A stretch of DNA of 37,613 nt from Mangrovactinospora gilvigrisea (GTDB lineage Bacteria > Actinomycetota > Actinomycetes > Streptomycetales > Streptomycetaceae). The notes beneath the pieces were generated by a model. It ran no database searches. It was given only the letters and a program-made list of their open reading frames with translations, and was not told the origin of the DNA. Below, piece by piece: positions 7,945 through 16,153 of this stretch (its first letter is position 1; each line of letters begins with the position of its first letter). Position numbers and translations under genes: made by a program. The stretch lies in NCBI RefSeq assembly GCF_001879105.1, contig NZ_MLCF01000028.1, forward strand, positions 1 to 37,613, written 5' to 3'.

Positions 7945-9957
7945 ATGCGCACGAGCCCCGTCGGCGCCGACCGCCCCGAGCCGCCGCGGGAGGGCCGGCC
8001 GCTCGGCGAGCCGCCGGGCCCCGGGCCCGTCCAACTGGTGCTCGTCCTCGCCGCGGTGCTGATCGGCTTCGCCGCGGAGCCCGGTGCCGTGCTGCCCCGC
8101 CCGACGGCGGTCCCGATGGTCCTGCTGCAGCTGGCGACGTGTTTCCCGAGGACGCGGCGGCTGCGCGGCCCCTGGCTGCCGGCCGTCCAGCTGCTGCTGG
8201 TGCCGTGGTCGGGGCTGCCGGGGTTCCTGGCGGCGTCGGTGCTGCTGGTCGCCGCCCGACCGGCGCTGCGCTGGACGCTCTTCGCGATCGTGGTGCTGGC
8301 CGCCGGACCGCTGGAGGGGCAGGGGCACGGGCACGGGGCGTACGGGGTCGCCAACGCGATGGGCAACGCCCTCGCCCAGGGCCTCATCGTCTTCGCGCTG
8401 ACCCGGCTCTCCGACCTCTACGCCGAGCTGCGCGCGGCGCGCGGGGCGCTGGCCGAGGCGCGGGTGGCGGCGGAACGCGAGCGCGCCGGCCGGGACTTGG
8501 ACGCGGTGCTGGGCCGGGCGCTCTCCGAGGTGGTCCGCCTCGCGGTGCGCGGCGAGGGCGCGGCGGCGGCCCGCACGGCCCGGGAGGCGTCGGCCCTGGC
8601 GCGCGGCGCGGCACCCGGCCCGGCGCCCGAGGGGCCCGACGAGGGCGCGGGGCTGACGCCCCGTCTGGCGCTGCCCGTGGTGCTCGCCACCCATGCCGAG
8701 TACCTTCTGGTCGGCACGGTCTTCCTGCTCGACGGCGGGCCCACGGGCTGGGCCCTGGCGGTGGACCTCGCCGCGCTGGCCGCGGTGGTCGGCATCCAGG
8801 TGCACCACTCGCTGCCGCGCCCGCCCGGCGTGCTGCCGCGCGGCGCCCGGTGGACGCTGGGCGCGCAACTGGCGCTCGCCCTCGGCGCGCTGGCCGGGCC
8901 GGGAGGTCCGCATCCGCAGCTGCTGGGGTTCGCGGCGGCCTCGCTGCTGATCATCCTGCCGGGACGGGCGGCCTGGCCGGCGTTCGCGCTGCTGGTCGCG
9001 ACGGCGGCGGCGGTCTCCGTCGGCGGCGAGGGGACGGGGGCCGTCACCGCCGCCGCCGATGTGGCCGTCATCGGGCTCGTCTTCTACGGCCTCGCGCTGC
9101 TGACCCGGCTGGTCCACCAGGTCCGGGAGGCGGGACGGGCGCTGGCCGCGCTCGCCGTCGCCCGGGAGCGGCGGCGGATCGCCCGGGACGTCCACGATCT
9201 GCTCGGCCTCGGGCTGTCGGCGATCGCGATGAAGGGCGAGCTGGCCGCGCGCGACCCGGATCCGGAGCGGGCCGCCGGGCATCTCGCCGACGTCCGGGCG
9301 CTCGCCGGGCGGGCCCTCGCCGATCTGCGGGCCATCCCCGGGGACGGCGCGGTGCTCGACTGGCCGGGCGAACTGGCGTCCGCACGGGAGCTGCTGGCGG
9401 CCGCGGACGTGGAGCTGGCGGCGGAGGACGGGGCCGCGGTCGCCGAGCCGGTCGGCGCGCTCTTCGCCGCGGCGCTGCGCGAGGCGGTGACCAATGCGCT
9501 GCGGCACGGCGGCAGCGGCCTGCGGCACGTCGAGGTGGCGGTGGCGGCCGACCGGCTGCGGGTGGTCAGCGACGGCGCGGGGCAGGCCGCGTCGCCGCCG
9601 GACGGGGTCGGCGCGGGGCAGGCCGCGTCGCCGCCGGACGGGGTCGGCGCGGGGCAGGCCGCGTCGCCGCCGGACGGGGTCGGCGCGGGGCAGGCCGCGT
9701 CGCCGCCGGACGGGGTCGGCGCGGTCGGCGGGAACGGGCTGCGGAACCTCGCCGAGCGGGCCGCCGCGCTCGGCGGACGGGCCTCGGCGGGGCCGCGACC
9801 GGGCGGGCGGTTCGCGCTGGAGGTGACCGTCGGCTCAGGCGGAGAGCCAGCCGGCCTCGCGGGCGATGCGGACGGCGTCGAGGCGGTTGCGCGCGTCGAG
9901 CTTGGTGACGGCGGCGGCGAGGTAGTTGCGGACGGTCCCCGGCGACAGGTGCAGTGA
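7945..9957 (+). CDS. DesK-type sensor histidine kinase with two transmitter-like modules
   Basis: This 670-residue membrane kinase has two similar halves. Residues 31-153 are several membrane segments, followed by a coiled coil and a degenerate dimerisation helix, GRDLDAVLG, with D186 where the phosphorylated histidine should be. Residues 241-387 are a second membrane block, followed by an intact HisKA_3 motif, ARDVHDLLG, with H417. The ATPase domain follows, with the N box around N517 (REAVTNALRH), the D box at V541-S-D543, and the G box GNGLRNLAERAA from 597. Between the D and G boxes lie four perfect 12-residue repeats of GAGQAASPPDGV. After the normal end of the ATPase fold (RFALEVTV) a 41-residue tail runs antisense over the response regulator gene. 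A GTG three codons upstream is an alternative start. The signal sensed is unknown. Confidence 0.9.
   Translation: MRTSPVGADRPEPPREGRPLGEPPGPGPVQLVLVLAAVLIGFAAEPGAVLPRPTAVPMVLLQLATCFPRTRRLRGPWLPAVQLLLVPWSGLPGFLAASVLLVAARPALRWTLFAIVVLAAGPLEGQGHGHGAYGVANAMGNALAQGLIVFALTRLSDLYAELRAARGALAEARVAAERERAGRDLDAVLGRALSEVVRLAVRGEGAAAARTAREASALARGAAPGPAPEGPDEGAGLTPRLALPVVLATHAEYLLVGTVFLLDGGPTGWALAVDLAALAAVVGIQVHHSLPRPPGVLPRGARWTLGAQLALALGALAGPGGPHPQLLGFAAASLLIILPGRAAWPAFALLVATAAAVSVGGEGTGAVTAAADVAVIGLVFYGLALLTRLVHQVREAGRALAALAVARERRRIARDVHDLLGLGLSAIAMKGELAARDPDPERAAGHLADVRALAGRALADLRAIPGDGAVLDWPGELASARELLAAADVELAAEDGAAVAEPVGALFAAALREAVTNALRHGGSGLRHVEVAVAADRLRVVSDGAGQAASPPDGVGAGQAASPPDGVGAGQAASPPDGVGAGQAASPPDGVGAVGGNGLRNLAERAAALGGRASAGPRPGGRFALEVTVGSGGEPAGLAGDADGVEAVARVELGDGGGEVVADGPRRQVQ
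9575..9718 (+). repeat. Four perfect 36-bp tandem repeats inside the kinase gene
   Basis: The unit starts GCGCGGGGCAGGCCGCGTCG and is repeated four times without a mismatch, at 9575, 9611, 9647 and 9683; a fifth copy begins and breaks off after six bases. Each unit adds 12 residues in frame. Identity at the DNA level, including wobble positions, points to recent expansion by slippage or recombination. Copy number may differ between strains. Confidence 0.97.
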
Positions 9958-10446
9958 CCCGGCGATCTCGTCGAGCTCGGCGCCGTCCGCGGCCTGGCGC
10001 AGCACGTCCGTCTCACGCTCCGTCAGCGGGTTCTCGCGTGCGGTGAGGGCGGCGGCGGCGAGCTGCGGGTCGAGCACCCGCTCCCCGGCGGCGACCTGGC
10101 GGACGGCCTCGGCGAGGCGGTCCGGCGGGGCGTCCTTGAGCATGAACCCGTCGACCTCGGCGGCGAGCGCCGACCGCAGCACCTCGGGCCGGCCGATCGC
10201 GGTGAGGATCAACACACGGCACTCGGGCAGCTCCTCCCGCAGCCGCCGCGCCGCGGAGAGCCCGTCGAGACCGGGCATCCCCACGTCGAGCACGGCCACC
10301 GACGGTCGCGCGGCGAGCGCCGCGGCGACGACCTCGTCCCCCCGCCCCACCTCCGCGACGACCGCCAGATCAGGCTCCAGCCCGAGCAGCGCGGCCAGCG
10401 CCCCCCGCAGCATCCGCATGTCCTCGGCAAGCAAGACCCGAATCAT
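9835..10446 (-). CDS. NarL/DesR-type response regulator
   Basis: This 203-residue regulator has an N-terminal receiver domain with acidic pocket E8-D9, phosphoacceptor D54 (VAVLDVGMPG), T82 and K104 (FMLKDAPP). A LuxR-type helix-turn-helix follows at about 137-200, with LTERETDVLRQA and the recognition-helix region LSPGTVRNYLAAA. It is probably the partner of the histidine kinase next to it, but the two genes converge and overlap by 123 bp rather than being read one after the other. The ATG at 10446 is chosen because a G-rich ribosome site, GGGGAGGGG, lies just upstream. Longer in-frame starts would run into the upstream repeat copy near 10500. Target promoters are unknown; the divergent region at 7829-7944 is a plausible one. 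Confidence 0.93.
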   Translation of the reverse strand: MIRVLLAEDMRMLRGALAALLGLEPDLAVVAEVGRGDEVVAAALAARPSVAVLDVGMPGLDGLSAARRLREELPECRVLILTAIGRPEVLRSALAAEVDGFMLKDAPPDRLAEAVRQVAAGERVLDPQLAAAALTARENPLTERETDVLRQAADGAELDEIAGSLHLSPGTVRNYLAAAVTKLDARNRLDAVRIAREAGWLSA

Positions 10447-10498
10447 CCACCCCTCCCCACCCCGCATCGTACTGGCGGGAACGGACCGTTCCGCGACG

Positions 10499-10556
10499 GA
10501 CGGGTGGGGTGCCGGGGCAGAAGGGGACGCCGAACCGGGCACCGGGCGGGCCGCGC
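10499..10556 (+). repeat. Copy of the dispersed G-rich repeat
   Basis: The core GGGTGGGGTGCCGGGG is followed by CAGAA, GGGG and the second-half block GAACCGGGCACCGGGCGGGCCG. It matches the two units at the left end of the window but has a different third loop. It lies between the start of the response regulator gene and the terminator of divIVA. Confidence 0.85.
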
Positions 10557-10565
10557 AGAAACGAT

Positions 10566-10598
10566 CAGCCCCGGGACCGTGTACCGGTCCCGGGGCTG
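10566..10598 (-). terminator. Terminator hairpin downstream of divIVA
   Basis: A perfect 14-bp stem, CAGCCCCGGGACCG paired with its complement, has a 5-nt loop. It sits 22 bp past the divIVA stop codon, with no T-tract. It probably also ends the upstream yggS-sepF-yggT transcripts. Confidence 0.85.
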
Positions 10599-10619
10599 AA
10601 CGAAGGTGCTGCTTACCGC

Positions 10620-11909
10620 TTAGTTCTCAGGGTCCTCGTCGATGAGGAAACCGCGCATCGGCGTCGGCGCCCCCTGCTGGACCTGCTGCATCGGCTGCGG
10701 CGCCTGCGGGCGGATCGGCGCCATCGGCTGCGTCATCGCCGGGGCCGGCGCCTGCTGCGGATGCGGAGCCGGCATCGGCTGCGGGACCGGACCGCCGTGG
10801 GTGTGGCCGCCCTGGCCCGGCGCGCCCTGGCCCGGCGCCAGCTGCTGCTGGCCGCCCAGGGACTGACCGCCGAGGGACTGGCCACCGAGGGACTGACCGC
10901 CCAGCGTGCCCACACCGTTGGCGCCGCCGAAGGACTGCCCGCCGTGCGTGCCGCCGCCGTTCATCTGCGCGACGTTGCCGGCCGGCAGCGACGCGGGGAC
11001 GGACGGCTGGCGCGGCGGCGCCAGCGAGTCGTCGGCCTGCGACTCCAGCGCGCGCAGCTGGCTGTCCAGGTAGGACTTGAGGCGCGTGCGGTACTCGCGC
11101 TCGAAGGACTTGAGGTCCTCGACCTTGCGCTCCAGCGTGGCGCGCGCGGACTCCAGCGAGCCCATCGCGACGCGGTGCTTCTCCTGGGCGTCCCGCTCCA
11201 GCGCGTCGGCCTTGGCGCGGGCGTCCCGCTCCAGGCCCTCGGCGCGGCTGCGGGCCTCACCGATGATCTTGTTGGCCTCGGAACGGGCCTCCTGCACGGC
11301 CTGGTCCGCGGTCTGCTGCGCGAGCGCGAGAACGCGCGCGGCGCTGTCGCCACCGGGACCCTGCTGCGGCTGGCCGCCGAAGCCCTGCGGCGGGCCCACC
11401 GGGCCGCCCATCGGGTGCGGCTGCGGCTGCTGCGGGTGCTGGGGGTGCTGCGGCTGGTGACCGGGGCCCATCGGGCCGCCGGGGCCGCCGTGCCCCTGAG
11501 GGCCGGCCAACTGGGGCTGCTGACCGGGCATTCCGGGCATACCAGGACCGCGTCCGGGGCCACCGGGGCCGGGGAGCTGCGGCTGGCCGCCCATCTGCGG
11601 CATCGCCTGGGTCTGCTGCTGCTGGTGAGGCGGCACCGGCTGCGGACCCGATATGGCCGCCGGCAGGCCGGGGCGCTGGTCCTGCGGTTCGGGGCCCTTG
11701 CGCATCTGCGGAGCGCCGCCTTGGTTCTGGGCGGCAGCCCGGGTCGCGGCGGCGAGCTTGGCGCGCAGGTCCTCGTTCTCACGGAGGAGGCGCGTCAGCT
11801 CTGCCTCGACCTCGTCGAGGAAGGCATCGACCTCGTCCTCGTCATAGCCCTCACGGAGACGGACGGTCGTGAACTGCTTGTTACGAACGTCCTCGGGGGT
11901 CAACGGCAT
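10620..11909 (-). CDS. divIVA: Polar growth protein DivIVA (Wag31-type)
   Basis: DivIVA senses membrane curvature and organises tip growth and branching. This form has 429 residues. The conserved N-terminal membrane-binding domain is at the start ([20 protein letters not shown]), followed by a first coiled coil to about 60. A long linker rich in Gly, Pro, Gln and Met spans about 65-195. A second long coiled coil follows ([20 protein letters not shown] onward, about 195-295). The tail has GGQSL repeats and a Pro/Gln-rich segment, ending FLIDEDPEN. The long linker is typical of Streptomyces DivIVA. The ATG at 11909 has GAGGTGAAGAG directly upstream. It follows yggT by 46 bp and ends before a strong hairpin. 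Confidence 0.97.
   Translation of the reverse strand: MPLTPEDVRNKQFTTVRLREGYDEDEVDAFLDEVEAELTRLLRENEDLRAKLAAATRAAAQNQGGAPQMRKGPEPQDQRPGLPAAISGPQPVPPHQQQQTQAMPQMGGQPQLPGPGGPGRGPGMPGMPGQQPQLAGPQGHGGPGGPMGPGHQPQHPQHPQQPQPHPMGGPVGPPQGFGGQPQQGPGGDSAARVLALAQQTADQAVQEARSEANKIIGEARSRAEGLERDARAKADALERDAQEKHRVAMGSLESARATLERKVEDLKSFEREYRTRLKSYLDSQLRALESQADDSLAPPRQPSVPASLPAGNVAQMNGGGTHGGQSFGGANGVGTLGGQSLGGQSLGGQSLGGQQQLAPGQGAPGQGGHTHGGPVPQPMPAPHPQQAPAPAMTQPMAPIRPQAPQPMQQVQQGAPTPMRGFLIDEDPEN
10851..10905 (-). repeat. 15-bp tandem repeats in the divIVA tail
   Basis: Three to four units of about 15 bp encode the repeated pentapeptide GGQSL, with a related GGQSF unit further on. Units differ at wobble positions (GGACTGACCGCC versus GGACTGGCCACC), so this is an older array than the 36-bp one in the kinase. 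Confidence 0.75.
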
Positions 11910-11955
11910 CTCTTCACCTCAACGTGATCGTCGACATATTGGCAGACCGCACCGT

Positions 11956-12246
11956 TCACATCACAGCCCGCCTCACGACAAAGATCAGGATGTAGACGAT
12001 GATCATCAGTACGAAGAAGGACAGGTCGAGCGCCACGCCCCCAAGGCGCAGTGGCGGCAGGAACCGCCGAAGGAGTCTAAGCGGTGGATCGGTGACGCTG
12101 TACACCGCGCCCAGTGTGACCCTCATCGGACGCGGTGGCGTCCAATCCCGGGCGAACTGCTGAACGTACTCCATCACCAAATGGAAGATCAGGACCAGCA
12201 GGTAGCACATCAGCACGATGTAGAGCACTTCACCCGCGATGTGCAC
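11956..12246 (-). CDS. YggT-family small membrane protein
   Basis: This 96-residue inner-membrane protein has two hydrophobic segments (about 5-26 and 70-92). Between them lies a conserved loop with DPPLRLLRRFLPPLRLGG, the hallmark of the YggT family. The family commonly sits between sepF and divIVA in Gram-positive genomes and is thought to assist envelope processes at division or polar growth. No biochemical role is established here. The GTG at 12246 is preferred because GGAGGGG lies just before it and because family members start close to the first helix. A GTG 10 codons upstream (12276) is the alternative. It is 71 bp downstream of sepF. Confidence 0.88.
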   Translation of the reverse strand: MHIAGEVLYIVLMCYLLVLIFHLVMEYVQQFARDWTPPRPMRVTLGAVYSVTDPPLRLLRRFLPPLRLGGVALDLSFFVLMIIVYILIFVVRRAVM

Positions 12247-12317
12247 AGCCCCTCCACTCCCCTCTCGGACACCCACACCGGGACCGCGTCCTACCGCGGC
12301 CCCGACCGACAGGCGGC

Positions 12318-13049
12318 TCAGCTCTGGTTGAAGAACCCGCCTTCGGCAATGCGGGCCTTGTCCTCCGCCGTCACCTCGACGTTAGCAGGCGACAGAAGGA
12401 AGACCTTCTGAGTCACTCGCTCGATACTGCCATGAAGGCCGAAGATCAGACCGGCCGCGAAGTCGACCAGTCGCTTGGCATCGCTGTCCTCCATCTCCGT
12501 CAGGTTCATGATCACCGGGGTGCCCTCACGGAAGTGTTCCCCGATGGTGCGGGCTTCGTTGTAGGTCCTGGGGTGCAGCGTTGTGATGCGGTACTGCTCG
12601 CGCTCAGACACGATCTTGGGCATGACCACCGGTGCGTTCTTCTCGGAGGAGCGACGGTCGGGTGTGATGGAAGACACCGATGCGGTGCGTTCCGGAGCCA
12701 CCCGTGCGGGTGCGACGCGCGGCGCCGGGCGCTCGGGGGTTCGTTCGACGGCCGGCATCCGCGGCTCGGTCGTGGTGGGGAGATTGCGCGAGGGCTGATC
12801 GTCGATCAACTCCCGGTCGCCGCGGTCCCGCTCGCGCGCGCCGACGCGCGGGCGCGGCTCGCGGGGCTTGGGCTCCCGGTCCGCGGCGGATTCCCGGGCG
12901 CGCTCGTCGCGGTCCTCGCGCTCGTGGCGACCGGTGATCGGTCCCGTTTCGGGGTCGAACTCGTCGTCGCCGTCGTACCCCTGGCCGTCGTACCCATCGT
13001 CCTCCACGAGGCCGAGGTACACGCCCATCTTGCGCAATGCGCCGGCCAT
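12318..13049 (-). CDS. sepF: Cell division protein SepF
   Basis: SepF anchors FtsZ filaments to the membrane. This protein has 243 residues. The N-terminal helix [18 protein letters not shown] is the membrane-binding element. Residues 20-140 are an acidic then Arg/Pro/Glu-rich disordered linker, longer than in Bacillus. The compact C-terminal domain (about 150-235) has [29 protein letters not shown] and the [20 protein letters not shown] block that binds the FtsZ C-terminal peptide. The ATG at 13049 has GGAGG about 9 nt upstream; the open frame 13 codons further out has no such site. The order pgeF-yggS-sepF-yggT-divIVA downstream of ftsZ is typical of actinobacteria. Confidence 0.96.
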   Translation of the reverse strand: MAGALRKMGVYLGLVEDDGYDGQGYDGDDEFDPETGPITGRHEREDRDERARESAADREPKPREPRPRVGARERDRGDRELIDDQPSRNLPTTTEPRMPAVERTPERPAPRVAPARVAPERTASVSSITPDRRSSEKNAPVVMPKIVSEREQYRITTLHPRTYNEARTIGEHFREGTPVIMNLTEMEDSDAKRLVDFAAGLIFGLHGSIERVTQKVFLLSPANVEVTAEDKARIAEGGFFNQS

Positions 13050-13126
13050 GCTTCTACCCTCCGGTCTGCGGTGGATCTGCGCCGTCACCTTTGTGCTGTG
13101 GTCCTACGATCCACTGTTTCGTGACG

Positions 13127-13954
13127 CTACCTCAGCGGTGATCTGACACCCAGCACCGCCGTACCGACACGGATGTGTGTCGCGCCCTCGGCCACAGCCT
13201 CCTCCAGGTCACTGCTCATACCCGCCGAGACCATCGTGGCAGCCGGATGGGCTCGGCGCACGGAAGATGAGATTTCCGCCAGCCGGGCGAACGCCGCGCG
13301 CGGATCGCCGGCATAGCGTCCGGCCAGCGGCGCGACCGCCATCACGCCGTCAACTCGCAGACCGGGCGCGGAGTTCAGGGCGTCGGCGACGGCGGGCACG
13401 TCACCCGGGTGGGCGCCGCCGCGGCCCTGGTGGGAGGGGTTGCCTGGGGCCTGGTCGTCACCCTCGAGGTCGACCTGGATCAGGCAGCCCAGTTCGCGTC
13501 CCGGCTGGTCGCGCCCGATGCGGACGGCCTCCTTGGAGAGGGCCTGAACGAGCCTCAGACGATCGACAGAATGTACACGATTGGCGTATTTCATTACTGA
13601 TCTGACTTTATTGGTCTGGAGTTGGCCGATGAAGTGCCAGTCCAGATCCGTCAGATCGGCGCACGCCTCGGCCTTCGGGGCGGCGTCCTGGTCGCGGTTC
13701 TCGCCGACGTCCCGCACCCCGAGCCCGTGCAGCAGCCGGACGTCGCTCGCGGGGTAGGTCTTGGTGACGACGATCAGCCGGACGTCCTCGCGGGGGCGGC
13801 CGGCGGCGGCGCAGGCGGCCGCGACCCGGCGCTCCACGGCGGCGAGGTTCTCCTTCAGCTCGGCCGCCCGCTCCCTTCCGGCATCTCCGCTTTCATGGCC
13901 TTTGCCGGAATTGCCGGACGGGTCTGACTGATCATCAGCTGTGCGGAAATTCAC
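13127..13954 (-). CDS. YggS/PLPBP-family pyridoxal phosphate-binding protein
   Basis: This 275-residue protein of the YggS (PLP homeostasis) family is a single TIM-barrel fold related to alanine racemase without the second domain. The PLP lysine is K65 in VTKTYPA. Other family blocks are GVRDVGENR, WHFIGQLQTNKV, HSVDRLRLVQAL and the C-terminal SAGMSSDLEEAVAEGATHIRVG phosphate-binding region (broken here around M-S-S-D). Its role is control of vitamin B6 and amino-acid pools. A linker of about 15 residues after QVDLEGDDQ (APGNPSHQGRGGAHPGDV) looks longer than usual. The start is a GTG at 13954 with AAGGA upstream, 21 bp after the pgeF stop, so the two are probably co-transcribed. Confidence 0.95.
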   Translation of the reverse strand: MNFRTADDQSDPSGNSGKGHESGDAGRERAAELKENLAAVERRVAAACAAAGRPREDVRLIVVTKTYPASDVRLLHGLGVRDVGENRDQDAAPKAEACADLTDLDWHFIGQLQTNKVRSVMKYANRVHSVDRLRLVQALSKEAVRIGRDQPGRELGCLIQVDLEGDDQAPGNPSHQGRGGAHPGDVPAVADALNSAPGLRVDGVMAVAPLAGRYAGDPRAAFARLAEISSSVRRAHPAATMVSAGMSSDLEEAVAEGATHIRVGTAVLGVRSPLR

Positions 13955-13975
13955 ACCAGTTCCTTGCGTACCGAA

Positions 13976-14698
13976 TCAGGCCAACCAGACATATCCGGCC
14001 TGGCGGCCGGTGCGTCCCTCGCGGCGGTAGGAGTAGTGGTCGCTCGACTCGATGGTGCAGACGTCCGAGCGGACGCCGGCCGGAACGCCGAGCCGCTCCA
14101 GCTGGGCATGGACCCCGGCGGGCACGTCCAGCGCCGGCGTCCCGGCCCGGGTGGTGGCGGCGGAGCCCGGGGCGGCGGCCGCCACCTCGTCCCGCATCGC
14201 GGCCGGCACCTCGTAGCAGCGGCCGCAGGCGGCCGGCCCGGTGGCGGCGGCGATCCGCTCCGCCCTGGCCCCGGCCGCGACCATCGCCTCGACCAGTGCG
14301 GGGACCACCCCGGCGGCGAGGCCCGGCCGCCCGGAGTGGGCGGCGCCGACGACCCCGGCCTCCGGGTCGGCGAGCAGCACCGGGGTGCAGTCGGCGACGA
14401 GCACGGCCAGCGCGAGCCCCGGACGAGTGGTCACCACGGCGTCGCACTCCGGCAGTTCCCCGGCCGGGTCCTCGACCCGGACCACCCGGTTGCCGTGCAC
14501 CTGGTGCATCCACACCACCCCAGCCGGATCGAGCCCGAGCGCCCCGGCCGCGGAAGCGCGGTTGGCGCGCACCCGCTCCGGGTCGTCCCCGACGGCGCCG
14601 CCCAGGTTGAGCTCCGTCCACGGCGCCGGGCTGGCGCCGCCCCACCGGTCGGTGAACGCGAAGTGGGCGCCGCCGTTGTCCTGCTGAAAGCCGATCAC
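13976..14698 (-). CDS. pgeF: Peptidoglycan editing factor / YfiH-family (LACC1-like) protein
   Basis: This 240-residue protein belongs to the YfiH/PgeF family, whose members act on purine nucleosides and in E. coli help to keep the wall composition correct. The predicted zinc ligands are H68 (WMHQVHGN), C104 (VADCTPVLL) and H121 (GAAHSGR). The CGRCYEV block (158-164) is also conserved. The usual AAHAGWRG is shortened to AAHSGR, which is the form I recall in streptomycetes. The start is a GTG at 14698 with no ribosome site but with TAGCAT six bases upstream, so the transcript may be leaderless. It lies between the ftsZ terminator and yggS. Confidence 0.93.
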   Translation of the reverse strand: MIGFQQDNGGAHFAFTDRWGGASPAPWTELNLGGAVGDDPERVRANRASAAGALGLDPAGVVWMHQVHGNRVVRVEDPAGELPECDAVVTTRPGLALAVLVADCTPVLLADPEAGVVGAAHSGRPGLAAGVVPALVEAMVAAGARAERIAAATGPAACGRCYEVPAAMRDEVAAAAPGSAATTRAGTPALDVPAGVHAQLERLGVPAGVRSDVCTIESSDHYSYRREGRTGRQAGYVWLA

Positions 14699-14704
14699 GC
14701 CCGC

Positions 14705-14710
14705 ATGCTA
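14705..14710 (-). promoter_or_regulatory. Leaderless-type -10 element before pgeF
   Basis: On the minus strand TAGCAT matches TANNNT and ends 6 nt before the GTG start of pgeF. No Shine-Dalgarno sequence is seen. It would give the pgeF-yggS-sepF group its own promoter just downstream of the ftsZ terminator. Confidence 0.5.
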
Positions 14711-14729
14711 TCCAATCGGCCGTGAAACA

Positions 14730-14766
14730 CGAGGTCCGCGCGGTGCCATGCACCGCGCGGACCTCG
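14730..14766 (-). terminator. Terminator hairpin downstream of ftsZ
   Basis: A perfect 16-bp stem (CGAGGTCCGCGCGGTG and its complement) with a 5-nt loop lies 19 bp past the ftsZ stop codon. It should end most ftsZ transcripts and separate ftsZ from pgeF. Confidence 0.88.
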
Positions 14767-14785
14767 GTTGGGGTGTTCCGGTGGA

Positions 14786-16153
14786 TCAGGAGTCGTGCTT
14801 GAGGAACTCCGGCACGTCCAGGTCCATCTCCTCGGCCTCGCCGTACCGGTTCGGCGGCGGCACCTGGGCCGCGGCCGGCGGCTCGGCCGGGGCGGTCGGC
14901 ACCGGCTCGGGGGCCGGGCGGGTCGGCGTCTCGGGCGGGTTGGTGCCCAGCACGCCGCCGGAGGCGCCGCCCCGGTAGGAGCCGAGGCTGCCGGCGTCGA
15001 CCGGCGGCATCGACGGCGGGCGGTGGTGGCCGGCGCCCGCCGGGGCCGGGGCCGAGCGCTGGGTGCCGAGCGTCTCGCGCGCCGAGCCGGCCGGGGTGGC
15101 GGCGGAGGCGGGGCGGCCGGCCGGGGCGTGGCCCGCGGTCTCCCGCTCCCGCCCGGCGGTCGGCGCGGGCGTCTCGCGGCCGGACGACGCCTTGCCCGGG
15201 ACCGGCTGGCCGCCGTCGAAGCCGGCGGCGATCACGGTGACCCGGACCTCGTCGCCGAGCGCGTCGTCGATCACCGCGCCGAAGATGATGTTGGCCTCGG
15301 GGTGCGCGGCCTCGCTCACCAGCTGGGCGGCCTCGTTGATCTCGAAGAGGCCGAGGTCCGAGCCGCCGGAGACGGAGAGCAGCACGCCGCGGGCGCCGTC
15401 GATGCTCGCCTCCAGCAGCGGCGAGGAGATGGCCATCTCGGCGGCGGCCACCGCGCGGTCGTCGCCGCGGGCCGAGCCGATGCCCATCAGGGCGGAACCG
15501 GCGTCCGACATCACGGACTTGACGTCCGCGAAGTCCAGGTTGATCAGGCCGGGGGTGGTGATCAGGTCGGTGATGCCCTGCACACCGGAGAGCAGCACCT
15601 GGTCGGCGGACTTGAACGCGTCCAGCACGCTGACCTGGCGGTCGGAGATGGACAGCAGCCGGTCGTTGGGGATGACGATGAGGGTGTCCACCTCCTCGCG
15701 CAGCCCGGAGATGCCGTCCTCGGCCTGGTTGGCGCGGCGGCGGCCCTCGAAGGTGAAGGGGCGGGTGACGACGCCGATGGTGAGGGCTCCGAGGGAGCGG
15801 GCGATGTTCGCGACGACGGGCGCGCCGCCCGTGCCGGTGCCGCCGCCCTCGCCGGCCGTCACGAAGACCATGTCGGCCCCCTTGAGGACCTCCTCGATCT
15901 CCTCGCGGTGGTCCTCGGCGGCCTTGCGGCCCACATCCGGGTTGGCGCCGGCGCCGAGGCCGCGGGTCAACTCCCGGCCGACGTCGAGCTTGACGTCGGC
16001 GTCGGACATCAGGAGGGCCTGCGCGTCGGTGTTGATCGCGATGAACTCGACGCCCTTCAGACCGACCTCGATCATCCGGTTGATGGCGTTGACACCACCG
16101 CCGCCGATCCCAACGACCTTGATGACGGCGAGGTAGTTCTGCGGTGCTGCCAC
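14786..16153 (-). CDS. ftsZ: Cell division GTPase FtsZ
   Basis: This is the tubulin-like GTPase that forms the septal ring. It has 455 residues. The GTPase core spans about 8-315, with GIGGGGVNA (15-23), the tubulin signature GGGTGTGG (103-110) and the T7 loop NLDFAD (205-210). A disordered linker rich in Pro, Ala, Gly and Ser spans about 316-440. The C-terminal peptide [11 protein letters not shown] binds SepF and other partners. The linker is about 55 residues longer than in the ~399-residue S. coelicolor protein as I recall it. The GTG at 16153 ([12 protein letters not shown]) matches the known actinobacterial start and has AGAGG upstream; the frame 12 codons further out is rejected. It has its own promoter and terminator. 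Confidence 0.98.
   Translation of the reverse strand: MAAPQNYLAVIKVVGIGGGGVNAINRMIEVGLKGVEFIAINTDAQALLMSDADVKLDVGRELTRGLGAGANPDVGRKAAEDHREEIEEVLKGADMVFVTAGEGGGTGTGGAPVVANIARSLGALTIGVVTRPFTFEGRRRANQAEDGISGLREEVDTLIVIPNDRLLSISDRQVSVLDAFKSADQVLLSGVQGITDLITTPGLINLDFADVKSVMSDAGSALMGIGSARGDDRAVAAAEMAISSPLLEASIDGARGVLLSVSGGSDLGLFEINEAAQLVSEAAHPEANIIFGAVIDDALGDEVRVTVIAAGFDGGQPVPGKASSGRETPAPTAGRERETAGHAPAGRPASAATPAGSARETLGTQRSAPAPAGAGHHRPPSMPPVDAGSLGSYRGGASGGVLGTNPPETPTRPAPEPVPTAPAEPPAAAQVPPPNRYGEAEEMDLDVPEFLKHDS

Noticed and set aside
9575..9718. A CRISPR-like array of 36-bp repeats
   Set aside because: Units are directly adjacent with no spacers, lie in frame inside a kinase gene, and no cas gene is nearby.
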